NCBI RefSeq assembly: GCF_017310505.1
Contig: NZ_CP065957.1
Location: 1,240,001-1,304,000, forward strand
Length of the DNA: 64,000 nucleotides
Reading direction: 5' to 3'
Origin: Methylacidiphilum caldifontis
GTDB lineage: Bacteria; Verrucomicrobiota; Verrucomicrobiia; Methylacidiphilales; Methylacidiphilaceae
The position numbers were made by a program, and so were the translations under genes. Of this stretch, positions 1 to 8,479 are shown in pieces. The notes below the pieces were generated by a model that was not told the DNA's origin, made no database searches, and worked only from the letters and a program-made list of their open reading frames with translations. The stretch's first letter is position 1. The number at the start of each line of letters is the position of its first letter.

Positions 1-1953
1 CCTATCCCTATCGAAGAGGTAGAACAGGTCGAAGAAATCAGAAAACGGTTTACCACCGCAGCCATGTCTTATGGAGCTTTATCCCCTGAAGCTCACGAGA
101 CTCTATCCATTGCTATGAACAGGATAGGGGGCAAATCCAATACGGGAGAAGGTGGCGAAGACCCCGAAAGGTACAGTCCTTTGCTCAACGGAGATTCCAA
201 AAATAGCCTGATTAAGCAGGTGGCTTCAGGCCGATTTGGGGTCACCGCAGAGTATCTTTCTAATGCTGCTGAGATCGAAATTAAAATGGCACAAGGTTCT
301 AAACCCGGAGAAGGAGGACAAATTCCTGGTTTTAAAGTCGACTCAGTCATCGCCCGGCTGCGGAGAAGTACGCCTGGTTTCCCTCTCATCTCCCCGCCTC
401 CTCATCACGATATTTACAGTATCGAAGATCTTTCCCAGTTAATTTACGATTTGAAACAAGCAAATCCTCGGGCAAAGATCTGCGTAAAACTCGTTTCAGA
501 GGCAGGTGTAGGAACGATCGCTGCGGGTGTAGCCAAAGCCCATGCTGATATCATTCTTATCAGTGGAAATGAAGGCGGTACGGGAGCTTCTCCCATCTCT
601 TCGATTAAATATGCGGGAACACCCTGGGAGTTAGGAGTAGCCGAAACCCAGCAGGTTCTTATGCTTAACGGGCTGAGAAGCCGGGTAACGTTAAGAACTG
701 ACGGAGGATTGCGTACAGGCAGAGATATAGTAATTGCAGCGATCCTGGGTGCTGAGGAATACAATTTTGGAACAATGGCCCTTATAGCCATGGGTTGTGT
801 TTATGTCCGTCATTGCCATCTCAATACCTGTCCAACAGGAATTGCTACTCAAGATGCAAAGCTAAGAACAAAATTTAAGGGAACTCCGGAAGCCGTTATC
901 GCCTATCTTAATGCGGTTGCACAAGAAGTTAGGGAAATATTGGCAAGCCTTGGTGTCCGGTCAATAAACGAGATTATTGGAAGGACTGATCTTCTTGAAC
1001 AAAAAACTTTCCCCCATCATCCCAAGGCCCAACTCTTAGACCTCCGCTCCTTATTCTGGAAGCCCGAGGGGATGGAAACCGAGCCCCGTTATCACACTTG
1101 GGAAAGAAATGACTTCCAGGGTGACCGACCACTTGACGATCTCATCCTTCAACAAGCAAAATCAGCAATTCGAACCCGAAGACCTATCTCTATCCATTAC
1201 AAAGTTAAAAATATCAATAGGAGCATCGGAACACAGCTTTCTGGAACTATAGCCTATCTTTATGGGGACAGCGGACTTCCCGATGGGACTATCCAACTTA
1301 ACCTTTCGGGTTGTGCGGGGCAAAGTCTTGGAGCTTTTTTGGTCAACGGTGTAAATATCTGCCTGGAAGGAGAAGCTAATGATTATGTGGGCAAAGGGAT
1401 GTGTGGTGGAGAAATTGTTCTCAAAGCTCCTGCAGAGGTCTTGTTTAAACCTGAAGAAAACGTGATTTGTGGTAATACAGTCCTTTACGGGGCCACAGGA
1501 GGAAGATTTTATGGTTGTGGCAAAGCGGGAGAAAGATTTGCTGTCAGAAATAGTGGGGCAACCGCTGTGATTGAAGGCATTGGGGATCATGGATGTGAAT
1601 ATATGACAAGAGGCAAAGTGATCGTCCTAGGGAAAACGGGGAAAAATTTTGCCGCTGGGATGTCAGGGGGAATCGCTTATGTGTATGATGAAGAAGGGAG
1701 TTTCCCGGATAATTGTAACTTGCAGATGGTCAGGCTAGAAAGATTGTCAACCAATGACGAGGATAAAGAACTACAACAGATTCTCTATGATCATTTAGAA
1801 AAAACGGGTAGCACCACCGCAAAAAAAATTCTTGAGAATTGGAAAACGGCAAGAACTTTGTTTTGGAAAGTTGTTCCCTTGGAACCTCCTCAATCTAAAC
1901 CCAAAGCAAAAGAACTTGCTTCTAAAGAAATGTTTCAAGAAATTAAAGTTTAA
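1..1953 (+). CDS. gltB: Glutamate synthase large subunit, C-terminal part (partial at the window edge)
   Basis: This is the C-terminal 650 residues of the GOGAT large subunit, which makes two glutamates from glutamine and 2-oxoglutarate. The frame is open from base 1, so the N-terminal glutaminase domain lies outside the window. The FMN-binding synthase barrel comes first (for example GGKSNTGEGGEDPERY and ISGNEGGTGASP). A Cys-x5-Cys-x4-Cys motif at about residues 266-277 (CVYVRHCHLNTC) binds the [3Fe-4S] cluster. The GxGxG beta-helix domain follows in the last 250 residues. An internal ATG at base 64 is not the real start because conserved sequence continues upstream of it. The family assignment is certain; whether the partner is ferredoxin or GltD cannot be seen here. 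Confidence 0.95.
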   Translation, partial: PIPIEEVEQVEEIRKRFTTAAMSYGALSPEAHETLSIAMNRIGGKSNTGEGGEDPERYSPLLNGDSKNSLIKQVASGRFGVTAEYLSNAAEIEIKMAQGSKPGEGGQIPGFKVDSVIARLRRSTPGFPLISPPPHHDIYSIEDLSQLIYDLKQANPRAKICVKLVSEAGVGTIAAGVAKAHADIILISGNEGGTGASPISSIKYAGTPWELGVAETQQVLMLNGLRSRVTLRTDGGLRTGRDIVIAAILGAEEYNFGTMALIAMGCVYVRHCHLNTCPTGIATQDAKLRTKFKGTPEAVIAYLNAVAQEVREILASLGVRSINEIIGRTDLLEQKTFPHHPKAQLLDLRSLFWKPEGMETEPRYHTWERNDFQGDRPLDDLILQQAKSAIRTRRPISIHYKVKNINRSIGTQLSGTIAYLYGDSGLPDGTIQLNLSGCAGQSLGAFLVNGVNICLEGEANDYVGKGMCGGEIVLKAPAEVLFKPEENVICGNTVLYGATGGRFYGCGKAGERFAVRNSGATAVIEGIGDHGCEYMTRGKVIVLGKTGKNFAAGMSGGIAYVYDEEGSFPDNCNLQMVRLERLSTNDEDKELQQILYDHLEKTGSTTAKKILENWKTARTLFWKVVPLEPPQSKPKAKELASKEMFQEIKV

Positions 1954-1979
1954 GGTTTATTGCATTTAATACCTTTTTC
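1952..1979 (+). terminator. Weak hairpin plus T-run after gltB
   Basis: AAGGT (1952-1956) can pair with ACCTT (1971-1975) and is followed by T residues, immediately at the gltB stop codon. The stem is only 5 bp, so this is a weak candidate. Confidence 0.3.
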
Positions 1980-1987
1980 TGACACCT

Positions 1988-2119
1988 TTGACGAAGAAAC
2001 AAAAATTCGATAGCCTTCTTAATCAATTGGATAAATTGTCAGTTTTGTCATGTAGATTAACCGATCTTCCTTATGATTTTGAGCAATATTTAGGCAGACA
2101 AAGGACTTCGGGCCAGTAA
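1988..2119 (+). CDS. Possible small ORF between gltB and the insertion sequence
   Basis: A TTG-initiated frame encodes about 43 residues, beginning MTKKQKFDSLLNQL and ending at the TAA at 2117-2119. It stops 1 bp before the proposed left end of the insertion sequence, so it may be the front of a gene cut by the insertion. The composition looks like an alpha-helical protein. I do not recognise a family and there is no clear ribosome-binding site. Confidence 0.2.
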   Translation: MTKKQKFDSLLNQLDKLSVLSCRLTDLPYDFEQYLGRQRTSGQ

Positions 2120-2120
2120 T

Positions 2121-3897
2121 GTAGGACGTAATATGTGAATAAATATGAATAATATATGTTGATTATTTTCTCATATTTTGACATACTGTAGGCATGTATT
2201 TGCAAGAGGTGCGTACCTACCAAAATGGCAAGATCTATCGGTCTTATCTCGTCCGGGAGTCCTACCGAGTAGGCAAACAGGTCAAGACAAGGATTCTAGC
2301 TAATCTAACGCGGATGCCTGAAGAAGTCAGGGATGCAGTCAGGGCTATCTTACAGGGGAAGAAGCTTGTGCCCATAGAGGAGTGGGAAGCCCCGGATGCT
2401 TTAGATTACGGAGGTTTGGCAGTCCTCGAGCAAGCCTGGCAACGATTCGGTTTGGATCAAGCGCTTGCCGGAGTCAAATCGGAACGGAAACGGAAACTTT
2501 TGAAGGCGATGATCTACGGGCGGATTCTTTTTCCCTCATCCAAGCTTGCCCTGCGGGAGGAAGCCCGGGGGACACTCCTGGCTAAGGCTTGTGGGTTGGA
2601 GGAGGATGACCTGGAGGAGGGAGATCTCTACCAAGCGATGGATGGACTCGGGTGGCTTTGGAGCGGGATCGAGAGGAAGCTCTACGAGGAATCTCAACCG
2701 GCTGGAGCAAGCCTGGTGCTTTATGATCTATCCAGTGTATATTTTGAAGGGGATGGTCCAGCTGGCTTGGCCCAATATGGCTACAGCAGGGATCATCGGC
2801 AGGATAGGCTGCAGGTTCTTCTTGCCGTCGCTACGGATAGTCGGGGCATTCCAATTCATGTGGAGGTGCTTCGAGGGAACCGGGCGGATAGTACGACCCT
2901 GACGGGGCTTTTGGTTACCCTGCGAGGAAGGTTTGGGATCCAGGAAGCGACCTTTGTCTTCGACGGGGGGATGAAGAGCCGGTGGAACCTGGAGATATTG
3001 ACGGGTCTGGAACTCCAGTATGTGACACGAGCAACTCAAGCAAAGCTGCAGGAGATTATCGGAAGCCTTCCCGAAGACCGCCAGCTTTGGCTTACTGATC
3101 GGACTCGGGTTCTGGAGATTGAATACCAAGGAGTTCGCTATGTTATCGCCGGAGGGGAGTGGCGAGCGCAACGGGATAGGGAGCGACGGGAAAGACGGAT
3201 CGAGAAAGGAGAAGAGCTGCTGCGCCAAATAGCACGATCGATGCGGAAGGGAGTGGATCCGGTCAATCTTGGCAGCCAAGTCGGCCGGGCGCTCCAGAAA
3301 ATCCAGGCGCATAAATACTTTCAGTATGGAGTCGATACCAAAGGCCGGTTCTGGTGGAAGCTCGATAGGGATCGGGTCAAGGAAGAAGAGGCAATCGACG
3401 GTTGGTATCTTTTGGAGACTAACCTTCCCTCGACAAAAGCTTCGGATCAGCAAGTCCTCACGCACTACAAGAGGCTTGCAGAGGTTGAGTCAGCCTTTTC
3501 TGAGCTCAAAAGTTACTTGGAAATACGTCCGGTCTATCACTGGAGGCCGGACCAGATCCGTAACCACATAAGGCTCTGCTTCTTGGCCTTCTGGATCAGT
3601 GCCCAGCTCGGAACCGAATGGTTAGCGAAGGGTTTTACCGAAGAAGTTCCCAAAGTGCTCCGTCGCTTGCAATCAATCCGCTTGGTCCAACTCTCTAGCA
3701 AGGGAAAGCCTGTGATTAGTTTCTTATCCCGGATCCCTACGGAACTCAACGCATTGCTTCATAAACTCAATCTGCTACCGCTGTTTTCTCATCCGCCCAA
3801 GTGGATTATGTAGGCAGAATAAAAATGTTATCTCGTTCTGCTGCAATATTTTATATCTCAATGTTTCGGAAGTTCAGTTAAAGAGCCTTAGTCCTAC
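2121..3897 (+). mobile_element. IS1634-like insertion sequence (ends tentative)
   Basis: The element contains one transposase gene. GTAGGAC at 2121-2127 and its inverse GTCCTAC at 3891-3897 are the best candidate inverted ends, giving about 1.8 kb, which suits IS1634-type elements. I see no convincing target-site duplication next to these ends. IS1634-type elements can leave long and variable duplications, so the boundaries need comparison with another copy. Confidence 0.4.
2194..3813 (+). CDS. IS1634-family (IS4-like) DDE transposase
   Basis: This 539-residue protein is a full-length cut-and-paste transposase. Acidic residues of the DDE triad fit at about D178 (VLYDLSSVYFEG), D256 (FVFDGGMKS) and the glutamate in RLAEVESAFSELK near residue 430, inside the Y-x2-R-x3-E-x6-K type signature of IS4-like enzymes. 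The N-terminal segment (MYLQEVRTYQNGKIYRSYLV) is typical of IS1634 proteins. The frame is intact, so the element may still be active. Codon use is more GC-rich than in the neighbouring CRISPR genes, which fits separate acquisition. Confidence 0.85.
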   Translation: MYLQEVRTYQNGKIYRSYLVRESYRVGKQVKTRILANLTRMPEEVRDAVRAILQGKKLVPIEEWEAPDALDYGGLAVLEQAWQRFGLDQALAGVKSERKRKLLKAMIYGRILFPSSKLALREEARGTLLAKACGLEEDDLEEGDLYQAMDGLGWLWSGIERKLYEESQPAGASLVLYDLSSVYFEGDGPAGLAQYGYSRDHRQDRLQVLLAVATDSRGIPIHVEVLRGNRADSTTLTGLLVTLRGRFGIQEATFVFDGGMKSRWNLEILTGLELQYVTRATQAKLQEIIGSLPEDRQLWLTDRTRVLEIEYQGVRYVIAGGEWRAQRDRERRERRIEKGEELLRQIARSMRKGVDPVNLGSQVGRALQKIQAHKYFQYGVDTKGRFWWKLDRDRVKEEEAIDGWYLLETNLPSTKASDQQVLTHYKRLAEVESAFSELKSYLEIRPVYHWRPDQIRNHIRLCFLAFWISAQLGTEWLAKGFTEEVPKVLRRLQSIRLVQLSSKGKPVISFLSRIPTELNALLHKLNLLPLFSHPPKWIM

Positions 3898-4129
3898 CCC
3901 ATCCGACTTCAGAAACATCTTAAGCAATTAAAAAACAACTAAGGCTTTTGGATATTGATATGTTTACCATCCATTTAGACCAGTAAGATGAGACAGCAAA
4001 AAACTATCTTATTTTCTCCTCCAGCTTTGCTTAGAAATTACAGTAACTGTTAAAAGCACAATTTCCAAACATAAAGGATCATCAACCAATCCCTTGATAC
4101 ACTCTATAGCCAGTGCTTAGACAGAAAAA
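3814..4129. other. Intergenic stretch with no gene recognised
   Basis: This AT-rich stretch holds the presumed right end of the insertion sequence (to about 3897). At 4087-4099 it contains CAATCCCTTGATA, a 13-base string that also occurs in the CRISPR leader at 6912-6924. I see no coding frame or RNA gene. Confidence 0.5.
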
Positions 4130-4501
4130 TCAGGGGTTTTGTGATGGGGTTGGCTCGGCTGATTTTGATGCATCCTTTTTTTCTTCTTGAGAAGGAGGTG
4201 GCAAAAGCTCTTTAGGAGGTGGTCTATAGCCTTTGGGAGGAATGATTAATTCTTGGCCAGGTTTCAATCGGTCATCTTTTAACTCATTGATAGCCATCAA
4301 GGCTTCAACGGTTACCTTGTATTTTCTGGAAATTTTCCAAAGACTATCTCCCTTTTTTACAACATACTTAATTTCCGTCGGTTTTTTGCTTGAAGTATCA
4401 GCAGACTTGGCAGATGATGAACCACTTTCTAAGGCATAACTAGGAGAAAGAAAAAAGGAGAAGGATACAAACAAAATTATTATCAAAGCCATTATGGGCA
4501 T
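4130..4501 (-). CDS. Small exported LysM-domain protein
   Basis: The protein has an N-terminal hydrophobic export segment (IIILFVSFSFFLS, probable cleavage near SYALES), a Ser-rich linker and one LysM domain, a peptidoglycan-binding fold (VVKKGDSLWKISRKYKV through KPGQELIIPP). A Pro/Lys/Glu-rich tail follows. I place the start at the ATG at 4501, just before the hydrophobic segment. The frame stays open upstream to a TTG at 4597, which lies inside the last CRISPR repeat and is unlikely to be a true start. The gene lies directly downstream of the array on the same strand, so array read-through could feed it. It probably acts in the cell envelope; a specific role cannot be given. Confidence 0.75.
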   Translation of the reverse strand: MPIMALIIILFVSFSFFLSPSYALESGSSSAKSADTSSKKPTEIKYVVKKGDSLWKISRKYKVTVEALMAINELKDDRLKPGQELIIPPKGYRPPPKELLPPPSQEEKKDASKSAEPTPSQNP

Positions 4502-4590
4502 GATTTCATCATAGCTAGAATAAGTTTTTTTTAAAGAAGAAAAAAATGTTTTTTGATTATTTTTAAAACTTCCCTCTGGCTTACCTATGG

Positions 4591-6901
4591 GTTTCAATCC
4601 CTTTCAGGGAGTTATATTAGTTTCTACCCTGGTCTTATAATATTGGCTAGCCTTCTATGAGCATCGTTTCAATCCCTTTCAGGGAGTTATATTAGTTTCT
4701 ACAAAATAAAATGAAAAAATTAATTATCGACAAAAAGTTTCAATCCCTTTCAGGGAGTTATATTAGTTTCTACATCAAATTCAAGTCACGAATGGCGGGA
4801 GTGGCTATACGTTTCAATCCCTTTCAGGGAGTTATATTAGTTTCTACGCATCATCATGGGTAGAAATAAGTGAAAAAGGACTTGTTTCAATCCCTTTCAG
4901 GGAGTTATATTAGTTTCTACCAGTTCCCGGGGCTTTCGGTTATTTGTGGAGTATTGGGTTTCAATCCCTTTCAGGGAGTTATATTAGTTTCTACATGGGA
5001 GAAGCACTTATTATTTATTTAGCTTGAAGGGTTTCAATCCCTTTCAGGGAGTTATATTAGTTTCTACCAGGTATCAAGGGCCTGATTTCTCCCCGCCATT
5101 TCCGTTTCAATCCCTTTCAGGGAGTTATATTAGTTTCTACTGATGATGAGGATGATGAGGAAGATAGGGAAGACGAAGTTTCAATCCCTTTCAGGGAGTT
5201 ATATTAGTTTCTACTCCAATAAGTTGCGTGGGCAAGTATTAAATCAGAGGTTTCAATCCCTTTCAGGGAGTTATATTAGTTTCTACCAGAATTGAAGGAT
5301 CGACAAAAAAGGCGTAGCAAATGTTTCAATCCCTTTCAGGGAGTTATATTAGTTTCTACCATATCATTTTTTCTCTCTCGATCTTCCACTGTTTGTTTCA
5401 ATCCCTTTCAGGGAGTTATATTAGTTTCTACAAGCCCATCGAATGAACAAATACAAGGAATTACAGGGTTTCAATCCCTTTCAGGGAGTTATATTAGTTT
5501 CTACACACTTAAATTTTCCCAATTTTCCGGCAAATTACTTGTTTCAATCCCTTTCAGGGAGTTATATTAGTTTCTACAGGAAGAATATCATGGAATCCGC
5601 CTCAAATCGGGGAGTTTCAATCCCTTTCAGTGAGTTATATTAGTTTCTACCCTGCTACTACTTATTATATAGTATGCAATGCGATGTTTCAATCCCTTTC
5701 AGGGAGTTATATTAGTTTCTACTTTCTTTAGGCTGATATACCATTCCGTGATCATGCTAGTTTCAATCCCTTTCAGGGAGTTATATTAGTTTCTACTGGC
5801 CTTAGCCAGATGAGCAATCTAGCCAATGTAGGCGTTTCAATCCCTTTCAGGGAGTTATATTAGTTTCTACGGGAAATTATTTAAATCCTTATTTCCAAGC
5901 TGGCAGTTTCAATCCCTTTCAGGGAGTTATATTAGTTTCTACTTTGGAATCAATGCTGTAGGGGATAACTTGCAGATTTGTTTCAATCCCTTTCAGGGAG
6001 TTATATTAGTTTCTACCTATACAAATCCAGTAAGAGTTGCCATGCAATCTATAGGTTTCAATCCCTTTCAGGGAGTTATATTAGTTTCTACTCGGCATAA
6101 TTTATTCCCGCTTTCTTTTCCGTTTCGGTTTCAATCCCTTTCAGGGAGTTATATTAGTTTCTACTCCTTTCTTCCGCGGGTAAGGCAAGGAGCGCTTCCC
6201 TGTTTCAATCCCTTTCAGGGAGTTATATTAGTTTCTACCCAATCGAAGACCAAGTCGCTATGCTAAGGAAAATGGTTTCAATCCCTTTCAGGGAGTTATA
6301 TTAGTTTCTACGGAACCAGTCCAATGCTTGGCCCGTTACCTTTAACCCGTTTCAATCCCTTTCAGGGAGTTATATTAGTTTCTACAATACCGTTGTCCAA
6401 AGACTTGTATCTGCCCAATAATAGTTTCAATCCCTTTCAGGGAGTTATATTAGTTTCTACCCCTGTTTTTTGCTTTTTTTGTTCTATAAATTTTGCGTTT
6501 CAATCCCTTTCAGGGAGTTATATTAGTTTCTACTATTGTTTGCCTTCCGGCGGCTCGATTAATATTTTTAGTTTCAATCCCTTTCAGGGAGTTATATTAG
6601 TTTCTACCATCTGAAAATGATGCGGCTATCATATCTTTTGGAATGTTTCAATCCCTTTCAGGGAGTTATATTAGTTTCTACGGGCTTGGGGATATGATGA
6701 TATAGAATTCGCATGGGGTTTCAATCCCTTTCAGGGAGTTATATTAGTTTCTACAAGTCTCTGGCTTTATGACTTCTATAGCCTCTGGAGGGTTTCAATC
6801 CCTTTCAGGGAGTTATATTAGTTTCTACAAAATAATATTACTTTACAAGTAAATAATATTTCTAGTTTCAATCCCTTTCAGGGAGTTATATTAGTTTCTA
6901 C
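4591..6901 (-). CRISPR. Type I-D-associated CRISPR array, 32 repeats and 31 spacers
   Basis: A 37-bp repeat occurs 32 times, the first at 4591-4627 and the last at 6865-6901, with 31 unique spacers of 34-38 bp. The plus strand reads GTTTCAATCCC...GTTTCTAC. On the minus strand the repeat ends in ATTGAAAC, the usual 8-nt crRNA tag, and contains a TCCCT/AGGGA 5-bp stem around a GAA loop just before it, which suits Cas6 cleavage. Transcription is therefore leftward, from the leader on the right. All repeats I read are identical except the one at 5614-5650, which has T instead of G at 5631. The trailer-end repeat at 4591 is intact, which is uncommon because terminal repeats usually decay. Confidence 0.98.
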
Positions 6902-7016
6902 TCACTCTTCGCAATCCCTTGATATTCATGGCACTTATAATAATTTTCCGAGCATCTTCCTTTTTTTTGGCTATTAAGTTGTCAAAGAGCAATAATCTTT
7001 TTTGTAATTCTTTCAT
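6891..7016 (-). CDS. Possible 41-codon ORF inside the CRISPR leader
   Basis: On the minus strand an ATG at 7016 opens a frame that begins MKELQKRLLLFDNLIAKKKE and stops at a TAA formed by bases of the first repeat (6891-6893). The composition is helical and coding-like, but the frame is short and AT-rich and may be chance. No clear Shine-Dalgarno sequence is visible. If transcribed it would be the first thing on the pre-crRNA. Confidence 0.2.
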   Translation of the reverse strand: MKELQKRLLLFDNLIAKKKEDARKIIISAMNIKGLRRVSRN

Positions 7017-7134
7017 AAACTCAAGATAATATCAAGCATTTTTGATCTCCGAGTATTCCTAGAGAACTTCATGTAAGCTTCGATTCTCGGAGTCGTCGTA
7101 TACATTATCTCTCAAATAATGTTGCTCACAATAT
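6902..7134 (-). promoter_or_regulatory. CRISPR leader
   Basis: This 233-bp AT-rich region lies between the cas2 stop codon and the first repeat, on the side from which the array is transcribed. It has two inverted repeats: ACATTAT (7102-7108) with ATAATGT (7116-7122), and CTCCGAG (7047-7053) with CTCGGAG (7086-7092). CAATCCCTT at 6912-6920, ten bases from the array, copies 9 bases of the repeat core. A TTGACA lies within the stretch about 85-90 bp before the array and could be a -35 element. Confidence 0.75.
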
Positions 7135-7410
7135 TTATAATATAATTGCTTCTTCAGACATAGGTTGAATACCACCTATCCTCTCGATCTTCCGAATGTC
7201 TTCTTCACATAGAAAATAAAATCTGATACTGTCACCTTCTTGTAGGTTTATATGCTTTTCCAGCATATCCCTCATCCTCAGGTAATCCCCTTTCTCAATA
7301 TCGCACTCAAACACGCTAAACTGAACCCACTGCCCGAAGTTTTTTAAGGTTCTAAAAATTCTTCCTCTACGACGGTCGTCTTTTATGTCATAGGATACGA
7401 CGACAAACAT
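7135..7410 (-). CDS. cas2: CRISPR-associated endonuclease Cas2
   Basis: Cas2 is the structural dimer of the Cas1-Cas2 integrase that inserts new spacers. The 91-residue protein has the ferredoxin-like start MFVVVSYDIKDDRRRGRIF with the conserved Asp at residue 8, and the second-strand pattern QFSVFECDI. Its length is normal. It begins 7 bp after cas1 ends and is the last cas gene before the leader. Confidence 0.95.
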   Translation of the reverse strand: MFVVVSYDIKDDRRRGRIFRTLKNFGQWVQFSVFECDIEKGDYLRMRDMLEKHINLQEGDSIRFYFLCEEDIRKIERIGGIQPMSEEAIIL

Positions 7411-7417
7411 CTCTTCC

Positions 7418-8422
7418 TCACTTAATTAGAAAAGGTATATACTCCTCAATCTCTCCTGATACGAACTTTCCAAGAAGCCTTGCTTGAAGCTCAAAGCTTC
7501 TCATATAGGATGCTTTGTAGTCAAAAAGAGGATGTTTTATCTCGGTTCTCTTTTTCTCTTCGTAATATTGTAGGAATTTTTTAAATGCAGTGTCTTTTAA
7601 TTTATAAACATTCCCGACTTCTACATCAAAATCGTCAATCTGTATGACTCTCTTGTTTATGAGGGAAAGCACGAGGGAATCTACTATCACAGGTCTAAAC
7701 TCCTCAACCATATCTAGGGCAAGAGACGGTTTTCCGTGTTTATCCGAATGAAGAAACCCGATATAGGGATCAAACCCAACAATGCTACAGGCTGTATGCA
7801 TATCATTTGTAAGAAGAACATAACCTAGTGAAAGAAGGGCATTTAGTGGATCTGTTGGAGGTCTTTTCTCCCTACCTTCAAAGCTAAATCCATCAGCTTT
7901 AATTAGCTCACCAAAAACACTAAAGTATGCAGCGCTTCCTGCTCCTTCATATCCCCGGATTTCATCTACTGAAGCAGCATCTTTAAGCTTGGCGATTGTA
8001 ATTCTTATTCTCTCAATAGCCTCTTCAGTCTTGCCTTCAAGTCCATTAAAACGTTCACCTCTGAGAAGAATAGTTCTCATATTGGAGAGCTTACCATAAA
8101 CCAATGACCTACAAAGGCATGTGGCCTTACTTTTATCTTCCGAGGCTCTATATTGCGCCTTTCTAAGAATTGAGTTCTTTGAAAACTCTGGTTGTATTCG
8201 TCCTACATATTTTCCATATGTCGTGAGATAAACGATCTCAATTTTATGTTCAAGAAGGGATTTTACCGTATCAGGGGTAACAGTAACCCTTCCCCAGATT
8301 ATGACTTGGTCAATCTTTATTAAGGGTACGTCTATGACGGTTTCTTTCTCAATTGTTACCTTAAGACGTTCATCCACTTTTCTAAGTACAGATCCGTCAA
8401 GAGTTACATGTAGTGTACTCAC
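7418..8422 (-). CDS. cas1: CRISPR-associated endonuclease Cas1
   Basis: Cas1 is the integrase subunit of the adaptation complex. The 334-residue protein shows the expected N-terminal beta domain and the catalytic residues: E159 in RGYEGAGSAAYF, H225 in GFLHSDKHGKPS, and the acidic cluster at about 237-241 in LALDMVEEFRP. Its length is typical of type I Cas1. It sits between cas4 and cas2, forming the usual cas4-cas1-cas2 adaptation cassette. Confidence 0.96.
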   Translation of the reverse strand: MSTLHVTLDGSVLRKVDERLKVTIEKETVIDVPLIKIDQVIIWGRVTVTPDTVKSLLEHKIEIVYLTTYGKYVGRIQPEFSKNSILRKAQYRASEDKSKATCLCRSLVYGKLSNMRTILLRGERFNGLEGKTEEAIERIRITIAKLKDAASVDEIRGYEGAGSAAYFSVFGELIKADGFSFEGREKRPPTDPLNALLSLGYVLLTNDMHTACSIVGFDPYIGFLHSDKHGKPSLALDMVEEFRPVIVDSLVLSLINKRVIQIDDFDVEVGNVYKLKDTAFKKFLQYYEEKKRTEIKHPLFDYKASYMRSFELQARLLGKFVSGEIEEYIPFLIK

Positions 8423-8479
8423 TTTCCCTTTCCCCTAACCTTAGCAATTAGTATTTGAGTTATTTGATTGTGCCAAAGG

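Noticed and set aside
2728-3465. A 245-codon frame on the strand opposite the transposase
   Set aside because: It is a shadow of the transposase frame in GC-richer DNA, with no family features.
3981-3994. CAGTAAGATGAGAC shared with 30216-30229
   Set aside because: A 14-base match between two places is expected by chance in 64 kb, and the flanks align only loosely.
4502-4597. Extension of the LysM protein to a TTG start inside the last CRISPR repeat
   Set aside because: The start codon is part of the repeat, there is no usable ribosome-binding site, and the signal segment begins at the later ATG.
5292-6614. Several plus-strand open frames of 66-98 codons repeating the peptide FNPFQGVILVST
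   Set aside because: They are translations of the CRISPR repeat and spacers; the periodic peptide arises from the 37-bp repeat.
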